From: Hyphomicrobiales bacterium
Lineage (GTDB): Bacteria; Pseudomonadota; Alphaproteobacteria; Rhizobiales; JAJFHB01
NCBI GenBank assembly: GCA_021775795.1
Contig: JAJFHB010000541.1
Coordinates: 1 to 5,325, forward strand
Length of the DNA: 5,325 nucleotides
Direction of reading: 5' to 3'
Below the pieces are notes generated by a model. That model saw only the letters and a program-made list of their open reading frames with translations, was not told the DNA's origin and made no database searches. Made by a program: the position numbers and the translations under genes. Shown piece by piece: positions 1 to 5,325 of this stretch. The number at the start of each line of letters is the position of its first letter. The first letter of the stretch is position 1.

Positions 1-481
1 GGTCCAGGTGTGCGGCGATCTGTGGTGGTAGTTCGCCATCTTTTCGATGGCCCTGTTTGCCGCCCCAACCGTTGAAATTGAGATCAAGGATTGCGCGGGC
101 ACCATTAGCGCCATTCAGGAAGATGGGCCCGGAGTCTCTCGCCCACATGTCGTCGGTCGCGATGTCTAATAGCTCGACATTCGGCCCGCACAATCGACGT
201 GCAACATCGTGCAGTTCCGCTGCAACGAGCATGGTGACCGGTTCATTCTCGGCAATTGCAGAGGCGAGGCGGCCGAGGGTTTCCTGAACATCCTCGAAGT
301 AGCTAAGGGATGTGCTGTAGATCGTCTTCGTTGACGCCCAGCACATCCATGTGCGTGCATGCGGTGCTTCCTCTGCGGGTGCAAAAAGGCCTTGCAAGTT
401 GGCGGTAGCCTGATTTGAGTTCGCACCTGCCGTAATCGCTGCCATTGCTGTCACCATGAATGTTCTTCGGTTTATCATCAT
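1..481 (-). CDS. Tat-exported agmatine/peptidylarginine deiminase family protein, N-terminal part
   Basis: Reading the minus strand from the ATG at 481-479 (or the adjacent ATG at 478-476) gives 160 open codons that continue past the left edge, so the C-terminal part is missing. The start MMINRRTFMVTAMAAITAGA is a twin-arginine signal peptide: NRRTFM followed by a short hydrophobic Ala-rich stretch. The mature part opens with PAEEAPHARTWMCW (residues 35-48), matching the conserved N-terminus of the PF04371 guanidine-deiminating family. It continues with EPVTMLV (80-86), PNVELL (100-105), the signature DDMWARDSGP (110-119) and NFNGWGGK (135-142). The family hydrolyses a guanidino group to a ureido group plus ammonia, on agmatine or on peptidyl-arginine. 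The catalytic His and Cys lie beyond the window. Agmatine deiminases are normally cytosolic, so Tat export suggests a periplasmic or surface substrate; which one cannot be told here. Upstream, 56 bp separate it from the small membrane protein on the same strand, suggesting an operon. Family assignment is secure; substrate is not. Confidence 0.88.
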   Translation of the reverse strand, partial: MMINRRTFMVTAMAAITAGANSNQATANLQGLFAPAEEAPHARTWMCWASTKTIYSTSLSYFEDVQETLGRLASAIAENEPVTMLVAAELHDVARRLCGPNVELLDIATDDMWARDSGPIFLNGANGARAILDLNFNGWGGKQGHRKDGELPPQIAAHLD

Positions 482-509
482 TACCCATAACTAGAGCCGG
501 TGCTGCGAT

Positions 510-519
510 GTGCATGCAC
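510..519. repeat. 10-bp perfect palindrome between two minus-strand genes
   Basis: GTGCATGCAC is a perfect inverted repeat with no loop, lying in the 56-bp gap between the small membrane protein and the deiminase-like gene. There is no following T-run on either strand, so it does not look like a rho-independent terminator. It could be a small protein-binding site or chance. Confidence 0.25.
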
Positions 520-537
520 GTTGATCCGTATGCGGCT

Positions 538-720
538 TCACTCAGTTGTTTCGCCGTTGTGTTGCAGGCGTTGATGGCGTGCATCGCAACTGCTGCAGGT
601 CTCGGTTAGCGGTGTTTCGACTTGCGCTGTCTCGTCTGCCTGGAGCCAAACGACACCCGCTGTCCCGGTCGCCAGCAAGGCGACGGAGAACAGAGCAATG
701 ATAACAAGTTTGTGTTTCAT
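538..720 (-). CDS. Small membrane-anchored protein with CxxCxxxH motif, unknown function
   Basis: This 60-residue protein starts at the ATG at 720-718 (MKHKLVIIALFSVALLA...). An in-frame TTG seven codons upstream (741-739) is open but less likely, because the ATG is followed directly by a classical basic-then-hydrophobic N-terminus. Residues 5-26 form one hydrophobic segment after KHK, predicting an N-in signal anchor or signal peptide, with the acidic C-terminal part in the periplasm. There is no lipobox cysteine. Near the end is CSSCDARH (42-49), a CxxCxxxH arrangement that could bind a metal or undergo thiol-disulfide exchange; it is not the CxxCH haem c motif. I do not recognise a named family. 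The Shine-Dalgarno site is weak (an AGG about 9 bases before the ATG). Support comes from the plausible topology and its place just ahead of the deiminase-like gene on the same strand. Confidence 0.6.
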   Translation of the reverse strand: MKHKLVIIALFSVALLATGTAGVVWLQADETAQVETPLTETCSSCDARHQRLQHNGETTE

Positions 721-792
721 GCCGAGTGCCTGCGGATGCAAAAATTGATCACAGCAAACCTACCGATTTGTCTCATTTGAGGATAGGTTATT
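721..792. promoter_or_regulatory. Divergent intergenic region, presumed promoters both ways
   Basis: This 72-bp gap lies between the starts of the leftward small-protein/deiminase-like pair and the rightward DUF1194 gene, so both promoters should lie here or overlap the coding ends. It is more AT-rich than its flanks. A TTGATC at 745-750 could be a rightward -35 element, but the sequence about 17 bases downstream is a poor -10 match, so no promoter can be placed with confidence. Confidence 0.4.
779..787 (+). promoter_or_regulatory. Ribosome binding site of the DUF1194 gene
   Basis: GAGGATAGG offers two overlapping purine-rich matches: GAGG ends 10 bases before the first ATG (793) and AGG ends 5 bases before it. 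Both fit the ATG pair at 793/796 and support a start there rather than further downstream. Confidence 0.5.
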
Positions 793-1560
793 ATGATGGG
801 TGAACGTATCTGGTTCAAGTCACGAACGGTTCTGCGGGCTGCGCTCCTGTTGGCGATGCTCTGTTTCGTTCAGGCGCCGAGTGGGGCGCAATCGGGCAGG
901 GTTGTCGGCCTTGAACTGGTGTTGCTGATAGATGTCTCCGCCAGCGTCAACACAGAAGAGTTTCGGCTTCAGGCGCACGGACTTGCAAGCGCATTCCGCA
1001 GTGATGCGGTTCGCAGGGCCATCAGTAATTCTCCCGGCGGGCTGGCTGTAACCGTTATCCAATGGGCCGACGGGGCAAATCAGAAAATTTCGATCGACTG
1101 GACCCTGGTGGAAAACGAGACGGATGCGAGCTGGATTTCTAGCCAGCTGGCATCAATGCCACGTCTGATCCAAGGCGGACACACAGCCCTGGGCGATGCT
1201 CTTGCAGTAGCGCTGTCTGAGCTCGAAACCAATGCCTATGAAGGGCTGCGGCGGGTCATTGATCTTTCAGGCGATGGCCGGACGAACGACGGCAGGTCAT
1301 TGCGCGGCGCTCGCACGGCAGTGCTTGAGCGTGGTGTTACCATCAACGGTCTTGCGATCCTCAATGAGTTGCCGTTGCTGGAAAGCTATTTTCGCGATCA
1401 TCTCATCGGTGGGGAAGGGGCGTTCGTTCTCACGGCTTCTGATTATGTGGATTTTACCCGGGCGATAACGGAAAAACTGGAGCGCGAAATCCAGAGCATG
1501 CCGGTGACAGACAATCGCGGGCCGCCGTCGGTACGCTTCGCCATGGAACACCCCGAGTAG
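793..1560 (+). CDS. Secreted DUF1194 family protein with VWA-like fold
   Basis: The product has 255 residues. Its N-terminus is a Sec-type signal peptide: a basic stretch (ERIWFKSRTVLR), a hydrophobic core at about 16-26 (AALLLAMLCFV) and a probable cleavage near SGAQ (30-33), predicting export to the periplasm. The rest resembles a von Willebrand A fold of the DUF1194 type, common in Alphaproteobacteria. The metal-ion-dependent adhesion site is visible as DVSAS (47-51), the Thr of GGHTALGDAL (T131) and the Asp in DLSGDGRTNDG (D161). All three MIDAS loops look intact, so metal-dependent ligand binding is plausible. The ligand and cellular role are not known to me. Length is normal for the family. 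Start codons at 793 and 796 are equally possible and change the protein by one residue. Its stop lies 17 bp from the stop of the opposite-strand dehydrogenase-like gene, so a functional link with that gene is not implied. Confidence 0.9.
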   Translation: MMGERIWFKSRTVLRAALLLAMLCFVQAPSGAQSGRVVGLELVLLIDVSASVNTEEFRLQAHGLASAFRSDAVRRAISNSPGGLAVTVIQWADGANQKISIDWTLVENETDASWISSQLASMPRLIQGGHTALGDALAVALSELETNAYEGLRRVIDLSGDGRTNDGRSLRGARTAVLERGVTINGLAILNELPLLESYFRDHLIGGEGAFVLTASDYVDFTRAITEKLEREIQSMPVTDNRGPPSVRFAMEHPE

Positions 1561-1577
1561 ATTTACCTTCAGATTAA

Positions 1578-3665
1578 TCAGGCATCCTCGAAAAAGACGC
1601 GGTCATGCTTCAGCGGATTATCCCGGTCGATTGTGGTGTCGAGTTCGCGGGCATATCGATGACCCGAAAAGACCGCCGCTGCGATGATTGCCGGTGCCTC
1701 ACAATCTCCAATACGCTTGATCGATTGAGGAGCATTTTCAGGATTGGACGCGGTTCTTGCGAGTAGTTCCTGATAGAGACCATCATTGGGAGTGCGCGCC
1801 GTTACAAGAAGCAGAGCTTCGGCATCGATGGTTTTGCTGCCTCCGGTGTAGGTGCATCGCAATTGCGCTTTGGAGCCATCGAATGTTGACAGATTATGGG
1901 CAACAGTCAGCGTGACGCCCATCTCCATCAAACGTGTTTGCGCGCGCCAGCGGTCGTATGTGTAACCACCCCAATCGGAAACAGTATCGCTTGGCGTTAC
2001 CAGGGTGACGGGAACACCGGTCGCCCGGATGAGTTCAGCCAAAACGGTGCCCATGTAGTAGTGGTCATCGTCGAAAACAACCGTCGGTCCGGTCGGCACT
2101 CGACCGGCCATGATATCGTCGGGCGTGAAGATGTTATCGGTGCCTGCGAGACCTGAAATTCCACCTCGGTTGCTGGCGCCAAAGCCATCGGCGCGCCAAT
2201 GTGAGCCTGTCGCGGTAACGACATGATCAGCGTCAACATCAAGCACGTCATCCGCTGACAGTTCGCTCTCACGAAAAATCTCTACGTTGTCCAGTTTTTC
2301 AATTTGCTGAAGGCGATAATCGCGAACCCGTGCCCATTCGCTTAAACCCGGCAACCCCGATTCCTTGGTGACACGGCCGCCAAGGTCGCGGGTGGCTTCG
2401 GCCAGCATGACCTCATAACCGCGTTTGCCCAATGCATGGGCAGCCTCAAGTCCTGCCGGGCCGGCTCCCACCACAAGCACACGAGAGTCCGAGCCTCGGG
2501 GTGCGATGAGTTCAGGATGCCAGCCGCGCCGCCATTCCTCGCTCATCGTCGGGTTCTGGGTACATCGGATAGGAGCGCCCTTGCCGTCGCCCATGTAACA
2601 GACGTTGCATCCAATGCACTCTCTGATGTCTTCCAGCCGTCCCTCCTCGATCTTCCGAGGCAGGAACGGATCTGCAATGGAAGGTCTTGCAGCACCAATG
2701 AAATCGACAATTCCACGCTTTATCTGACTGGCCATGGTGTCCGGTGATGTGAACCTTCCAACTGTCACAACCGGCTTGCTCGTGATGGACTTGATGTAGG
2801 ACATATAAGGTTCAAGCGATCCTGCCTGCACAAACCGGGAAACGCCCATTTCAAGTGAATAGTCGTTGATGTTGATGTCCCAGAGGTCAGGCAGTTCACC
2901 GAGGATCTCAAACATCTCCCGGGTTTCACCTGGCATGGGATTGCCATCGCCCGCGCCGTAGCCACCATTTGTTTCAGCAGAAAACCTCACTGCGACAGCC
3001 ATGGTGTCGCCAACGGCCTCTTTGGTGTCTTCAATGATTTCGCGGACGAGGCGCACACGATTTTCAACGGAGCCGCCATATTCATCAGTTCGGGTGTTCA
3101 GAACCGGCGACATGAATTGTGAGAGCATGTAATCGTGTGTCGCGTAAACATAGGCGAGGTCGAAACCGGCTTCTTTCGCCCGTAACGCTGCGTTGCGATG
3201 CCAGCGGCGGACTTCCCGAATGTCCTCCTTGTCCATGGCGCGGGTCTGGAATGGATTGCCTGCCGTGTTTGGCATGCTGACGACACCAAGGGCAACTTCT
3301 CGTGTCATGAGGTTTGGCATGCGCGCGCCACCCAGACATAACTCGACGCCGGCGAGAGCGCCGTAGGCGTGCACTTTCTCCGTCATCAAAGCATGGGCCC
3401 GGATATCGCCCTGGTCCCACAGGGTAGCGGAGACGTAAGGAATATCGTCAGATGAGGGGTGAACAGAGCAGTATTCTGTATTGATTACGCCCCATCCGCC
3501 TTCGGCCTTCGCTTCTCTCAACCCTGCCAGAATTCGAGGTCTTACCGAGCCACTGCCGGTACAGTGTGGCACCTGATAAAATCGGTTCTTGGCGGTAACG
3601 GGCCCAATCTTCAGGGGCTCGAAGAGAATATCGTAACGGGGATCGCGGGTCACACGGCTCTCCAT
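1578..3665 (-). CDS. TMADH/histamine dehydrogenase-family iron-sulfur flavoprotein (complete paralogue)
   Basis: The 695-residue product has no signal peptide, so it is cytoplasmic. Order of parts: FMN-binding TIM barrel of the Old Yellow Enzyme superfamily (about 10-345), 4Fe-4S site CIGCNVC plus a downstream Cys (C350, C353, C356, C368), and a dinucleotide-binding module with VVGAGPAG (398-405) and a second nucleotide-fold segment at FDDDHYYMG (531-539). Family enzymes oxidatively deaminate amines, passing electrons FMN to cluster to acceptor. Against TMADH, conserved residues are C35 (Cys30, covalent 6-S-cysteinyl FMN), Y65 (Tyr60), Y174/H177 (Tyr169/His172) and R227 (Arg222). Changed are Y269 (Trp264), E272 (Asp267), D360 (Trp355), E349 (Val344) and R446 (Tyr442). 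It therefore is unlikely to be a true trimethylamine dehydrogenase; substrate unassigned. It follows its paralogue by 9 bp, so the two are probably co-transcribed. An internal GTG may be the real start (see the separate entry). Confidence 0.93.
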   Translation of the reverse strand: MESRVTRDPRYDILFEPLKIGPVTAKNRFYQVPHCTGSGSVRPRILAGLREAKAEGGWGVINTEYCSVHPSSDDIPYVSATLWDQGDIRAHALMTEKVHAYGALAGVELCLGGARMPNLMTREVALGVVSMPNTAGNPFQTRAMDKEDIREVRRWHRNAALRAKEAGFDLAYVYATHDYMLSQFMSPVLNTRTDEYGGSVENRVRLVREIIEDTKEAVGDTMAVAVRFSAETNGGYGAGDGNPMPGETREMFEILGELPDLWDININDYSLEMGVSRFVQAGSLEPYMSYIKSITSKPVVTVGRFTSPDTMASQIKRGIVDFIGAARPSIADPFLPRKIEEGRLEDIRECIGCNVCYMGDGKGAPIRCTQNPTMSEEWRRGWHPELIAPRGSDSRVLVVGAGPAGLEAAHALGKRGYEVMLAEATRDLGGRVTKESGLPGLSEWARVRDYRLQQIEKLDNVEIFRESELSADDVLDVDADHVVTATGSHWRADGFGASNRGGISGLAGTDNIFTPDDIMAGRVPTGPTVVFDDDHYYMGTVLAELIRATGVPVTLVTPSDTVSDWGGYTYDRWRAQTRLMEMGVTLTVAHNLSTFDGSKAQLRCTYTGGSKTIDAEALLLVTARTPNDGLYQELLARTASNPENAPQSIKRIGDCEAPAIIAAAVFSGHRYARELDTTIDRDNPLKHDRVFFEDA
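3651..3663 (-). promoter_or_regulatory. Candidate alternative start (GTG) with Shine-Dalgarno for the complete dehydrogenase-like gene
   Basis: The ATG at 3665-3663 has only a weak purine stretch upstream. Four codons later a GTG (3653-3651) is preceded by GGAG (3663-3660) with a 6-base spacer. A protein starting there would read M-T-R-D-P-R-Y-D-I-L-F, which lines up residue for residue with the TMADH N-terminus as I recall it (M-A-R-E-P-K-H-D-I-L-F). This would give 691 residues. The choice between the starts is not settled by sequence alone. Confidence 0.5.
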
Positions 3666-3674
3666 ATCAAAAGT

Positions 3675-5325
3675 TTAAGCTTCTGCCAGTTGGGGCAGTT
3701 CTCTGCGGAAAGGAACTCCCTCCAGGGACGGTTCTTCAAATTCCCGTGCAAAGCGGTGTCCGCCATAAACGGCGGCCGCAATGGTTCCAGGTGCCAGACA
3801 ATCTCCGATGCGTGTAACAGACTTGATGCCGGCTTGTTCCAGCGCTGCCTCATCTGAGTGGAGCGCGTGATACAACTCATCCTTTGGATGGCGTGCCGTC
3901 ACCAGGACAACCGAGGCGCAGGGTACGGATTCCTGCCGCTCCGTAAACACACATGAAAGATCGGCGTGGTTTTCGTGGATGGCGGCAAGATTGCGATGCG
4001 GCATGATCGTAACGCCCATTTCCAGCAGCTTTGTCTGAATGCGCACCTGCTCCATCGTGTTGTGCGTAAACGTGGAAACATCGGCGGAGGGCGTCACCAA
4101 GACCACTTCATGACCCGCAGAGCGCAGCTTTTCCGCCAGCACACCGCCCATGTAGTAATGGTCATCGTCAAACACGAGCACAGGACCGGTGAGTTCGTGT
4201 TCAGCCATCACCTGGTCAGGTGAAAAAACATTGGAACGATCAACGCCCGGTATGGCTGCGAAGTTTTCACGCCCCACACCATCGGTCCGCCATGTGCTGC
4301 CGGTCGCCAGTACAACGTGATCTGAGCCGAACTCCAGTACGTGTGCGGCAGTCAGATGGCTGGCCAGAAAGGTCTCGACGTTGAGCATTTGTGTTATCTG
4401 GCCTTGGCGATAGTCCCTCACGCGCGCCCACTCGGTTAAACCCGGTAAGCGGCTTTCAATTGTCACGCGACCGCCAACCTCCTTAGCGGCTTCTGCCAGC
4501 GTTACGGCGTAGCCCCGTTGACCAAGGGCGCGGGCACACTCCATTCCGGCAGGTCCGGCACCCACGACCAGCACGCTGGCGTCGCTGTTCTTTTTAGCAA
4601 TGCGTTCTGGATGCCAGCCCCGGCGCCACTCTTCACCCATCGTCGGGTTTTGGGTGCAGCGCAGAGGAGTGGCGAGGAAATCAGCCGTGACGCAGATGTT
4701 GCAGCCAATACATTCACGAATGTCTTCGGGACGTCCTTCCTCGATTTTCCGTGGCAGGAATGGATCGGCGATTGAAGGCCGAGCGGCACCGATCATATCC
4801 AGCTGGCCGTTCCTGATCATCGAGACCATGGTGTCAGGCGAGGTGAAACGGCCGACACCGACGACCGGCTTGTTGGTGACCTGCTTTACGAACTCCGTGT
4901 AGGGCTGTTGGGGGTTTTCCGAAGAAAACCGTGATGTGTTTGAATCATTGGACCATTCACTCAAATTGACGTCCCAAAGATCTGGAGCATCTGCCAGCAT
5001 CTCCACGACATCGCGGGCCTCCCCATCGCAGGTCAATCCTTCAGAGCCCATCAATTCGTCAACGGCGAAGCGCACAGCCACCGCGCAGGTGTCGCCAACC
5101 GCATCCTTGGTGTCATAGAGAATTTCGCGGAAGAGACGGACACGGTTTTCGAGGCTGCCGCCATATTCGTCGATGCGGTCATTGAGGCGCCTGGACAGAA
5201 AATGCATCTGAACTGTCATGCCATGACCGCTGTAGTCGTAGATGATATCAAAGCCCGCTTTCTTGGCTCGCTTTACGGCAGCCAGATGCCACTGCCGCAG
5301 GGCCTTGATGTCCGCCTTGTCCATA
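3675..5325 (-). CDS. TMADH/histamine dehydrogenase-family iron-sulfur flavoprotein (N-terminally cut paralogue)
   Basis: The open frame enters from the right edge. The Met at 5324-5322 is internal: MDKADIKALRQWH aligns with MDKEDIREVRRWH at residue 144 of the neighbouring paralogue, so about 143 residues are missing and the full protein would be near 690. Fragment numbering: end of the FMN barrel with Y31/H34 (TMADH Tyr169/His172) and R85 (Arg222); cage and catalytic residues W124 and D127 (Trp264, Asp267) in SEWSND; 4Fe-4S cysteines C205, C208, C211 and C223; VVGAGPAG (253-260) and FDDDHYYMG (385-393) in the nucleotide-binding module. D215 sits where TMADH has Trp355, and E204 and R301 replace Val344 and Tyr442. 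The Trp-plus-Asp cage matches what I recall of histamine dehydrogenase (Trp267, Asp358), making that the nearest characterised model, though the Tyr60/Gln65-equivalent position and flavinylated Cys lie outside the window. It is the upstream gene of the pair, likely a cytoplasmic amine dehydrogenase; substrate unproven. Confidence 0.93.
   Translation of the reverse strand, partial: MDKADIKALRQWHLAAVKRAKKAGFDIIYDYSGHGMTVQMHFLSRRLNDRIDEYGGSLENRVRLFREILYDTKDAVGDTCAVAVRFAVDELMGSEGLTCDGEARDVVEMLADAPDLWDVNLSEWSNDSNTSRFSSENPQQPYTEFVKQVTNKPVVGVGRFTSPDTMVSMIRNGQLDMIGAARPSIADPFLPRKIEEGRPEDIRECIGCNICVTADFLATPLRCTQNPTMGEEWRRGWHPERIAKKNSDASVLVVGAGPAGMECARALGQRGYAVTLAEAAKEVGGRVTIESRLPGLTEWARVRDYRQGQITQMLNVETFLASHLTAAHVLEFGSDHVVLATGSTWRTDGVGRENFAAIPGVDRSNVFSPDQVMAEHELTGPVLVFDDDHYYMGGVLAEKLRSAGHEVVLVTPSADVSTFTHNTMEQVRIQTKLLEMGVTIMPHRNLAAIHENHADLSCVFTERQESVPCASVVLVTARHPKDELYHALHSDEAALEQAGIKSVTRIGDCLAPGTIAAAVYGGHRFAREFEEPSLEGVPFRRELPQLAEA

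Noticed and set aside
57..287. Plus-strand 76-codon open frame near the left edge
   Set aside because: It is antisense to the deiminase-like gene, whose minus-strand translation carries clear family motifs throughout; this frame shows no recognisable motif.
303..584. Minus-strand 93-codon open frame bridging the small protein and the deiminase-like gene
   Set aside because: It overlaps both genes in another frame and lacks domain features. I also considered it as a frameshifted continuation of the small CxxC protein, but its sequence is not a plausible extension.
1561..1577. Possible bidirectional terminator between the convergent stops
   Set aside because: The 17-bp gap and its flanks show no GC-rich hairpin followed by a T-run in either direction.
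3459..3857. Plus-strand 132-codon open frame across the junction of the two dehydrogenase-like genes
   Set aside because: It is antisense to the conserved N-terminus of one protein and C-terminus of the other, with no domain signature; it is a shadow frame.
1578..5325. One split or frameshifted gene instead of two dehydrogenase-like genes
   Set aside because: Each frame carries its own FMN-barrel segments, 4Fe-4S cysteines and nucleotide-binding motifs. In one 54-residue block covering the cluster region, 45 positions are identical and 9 differ, so these are diverged paralogues.
5322..5325. The Met at 5324 as the true start of the right-hand dehydrogenase-like gene
   Set aside because: It aligns with residue 144 of the full-length paralogue in the middle of the FMN barrel, so the gene must begin beyond the window.

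Overview
The window looks like chromosomal DNA of an alphaproteobacterium, probably a marine Rhodobacterales or Rhizobiales type. This is inferred from the DUF1194 protein, the Tat-exported deiminase-like protein, the moderate-to-high GC content and the small-operon layout. No taxonomic marker gene is present, so the assignment is tentative. There are five protein genes, two of them cut by the window edges. I see no RNA gene, mobile element, CRISPR array or clear terminator.

Layout. Positions 1-481 (minus) hold the N-terminal 160 residues of an agmatine deiminase / peptidylarginine deiminase family protein with a twin-arginine signal; it runs off the left edge. Just upstream of it on the same strand, 538-720 encodes a 60-residue membrane-anchored protein with a CxxCxxxH motif. 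A 72-bp divergent intergenic region separates this pair from a plus-strand secreted DUF1194 (VWA-fold) protein at 793-1560. That gene converges, with only 17 bp between stops, on two tandem minus-strand genes: 1578-3665 (complete) and 3675-5325 (N-terminus cut by the right edge).

The tandem genes are paralogues of the trimethylamine / dimethylamine / histamine dehydrogenase family, which are iron-sulfur flavoproteins with an Old Yellow Enzyme-type FMN barrel, a 4Fe-4S cluster and a C-terminal dinucleotide-binding module. They are 9 bp apart and almost certainly co-transcribed. Aligned by eye to remembered Methylophilus trimethylamine dehydrogenase (TMADH), both keep the catalytic Tyr and His, the FMN-contacting Arg and the four cluster cysteines, and the complete one also keeps the flavinylated Cys. 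Both replace the substrate-cage Trp355 with Asp, as I recall for histamine dehydrogenase, and both change the two residues known to matter for electron transfer to ETF (Val344 to Glu, Tyr442 to Arg). The complete paralogue additionally replaces the cage Trp264 with Tyr and the catalytic Asp267 with Glu. The pair are therefore probably amine dehydrogenases, or relatives, acting on something other than trimethylamine and perhaps using a different electron acceptor. This divergence is the most interesting content of the window.
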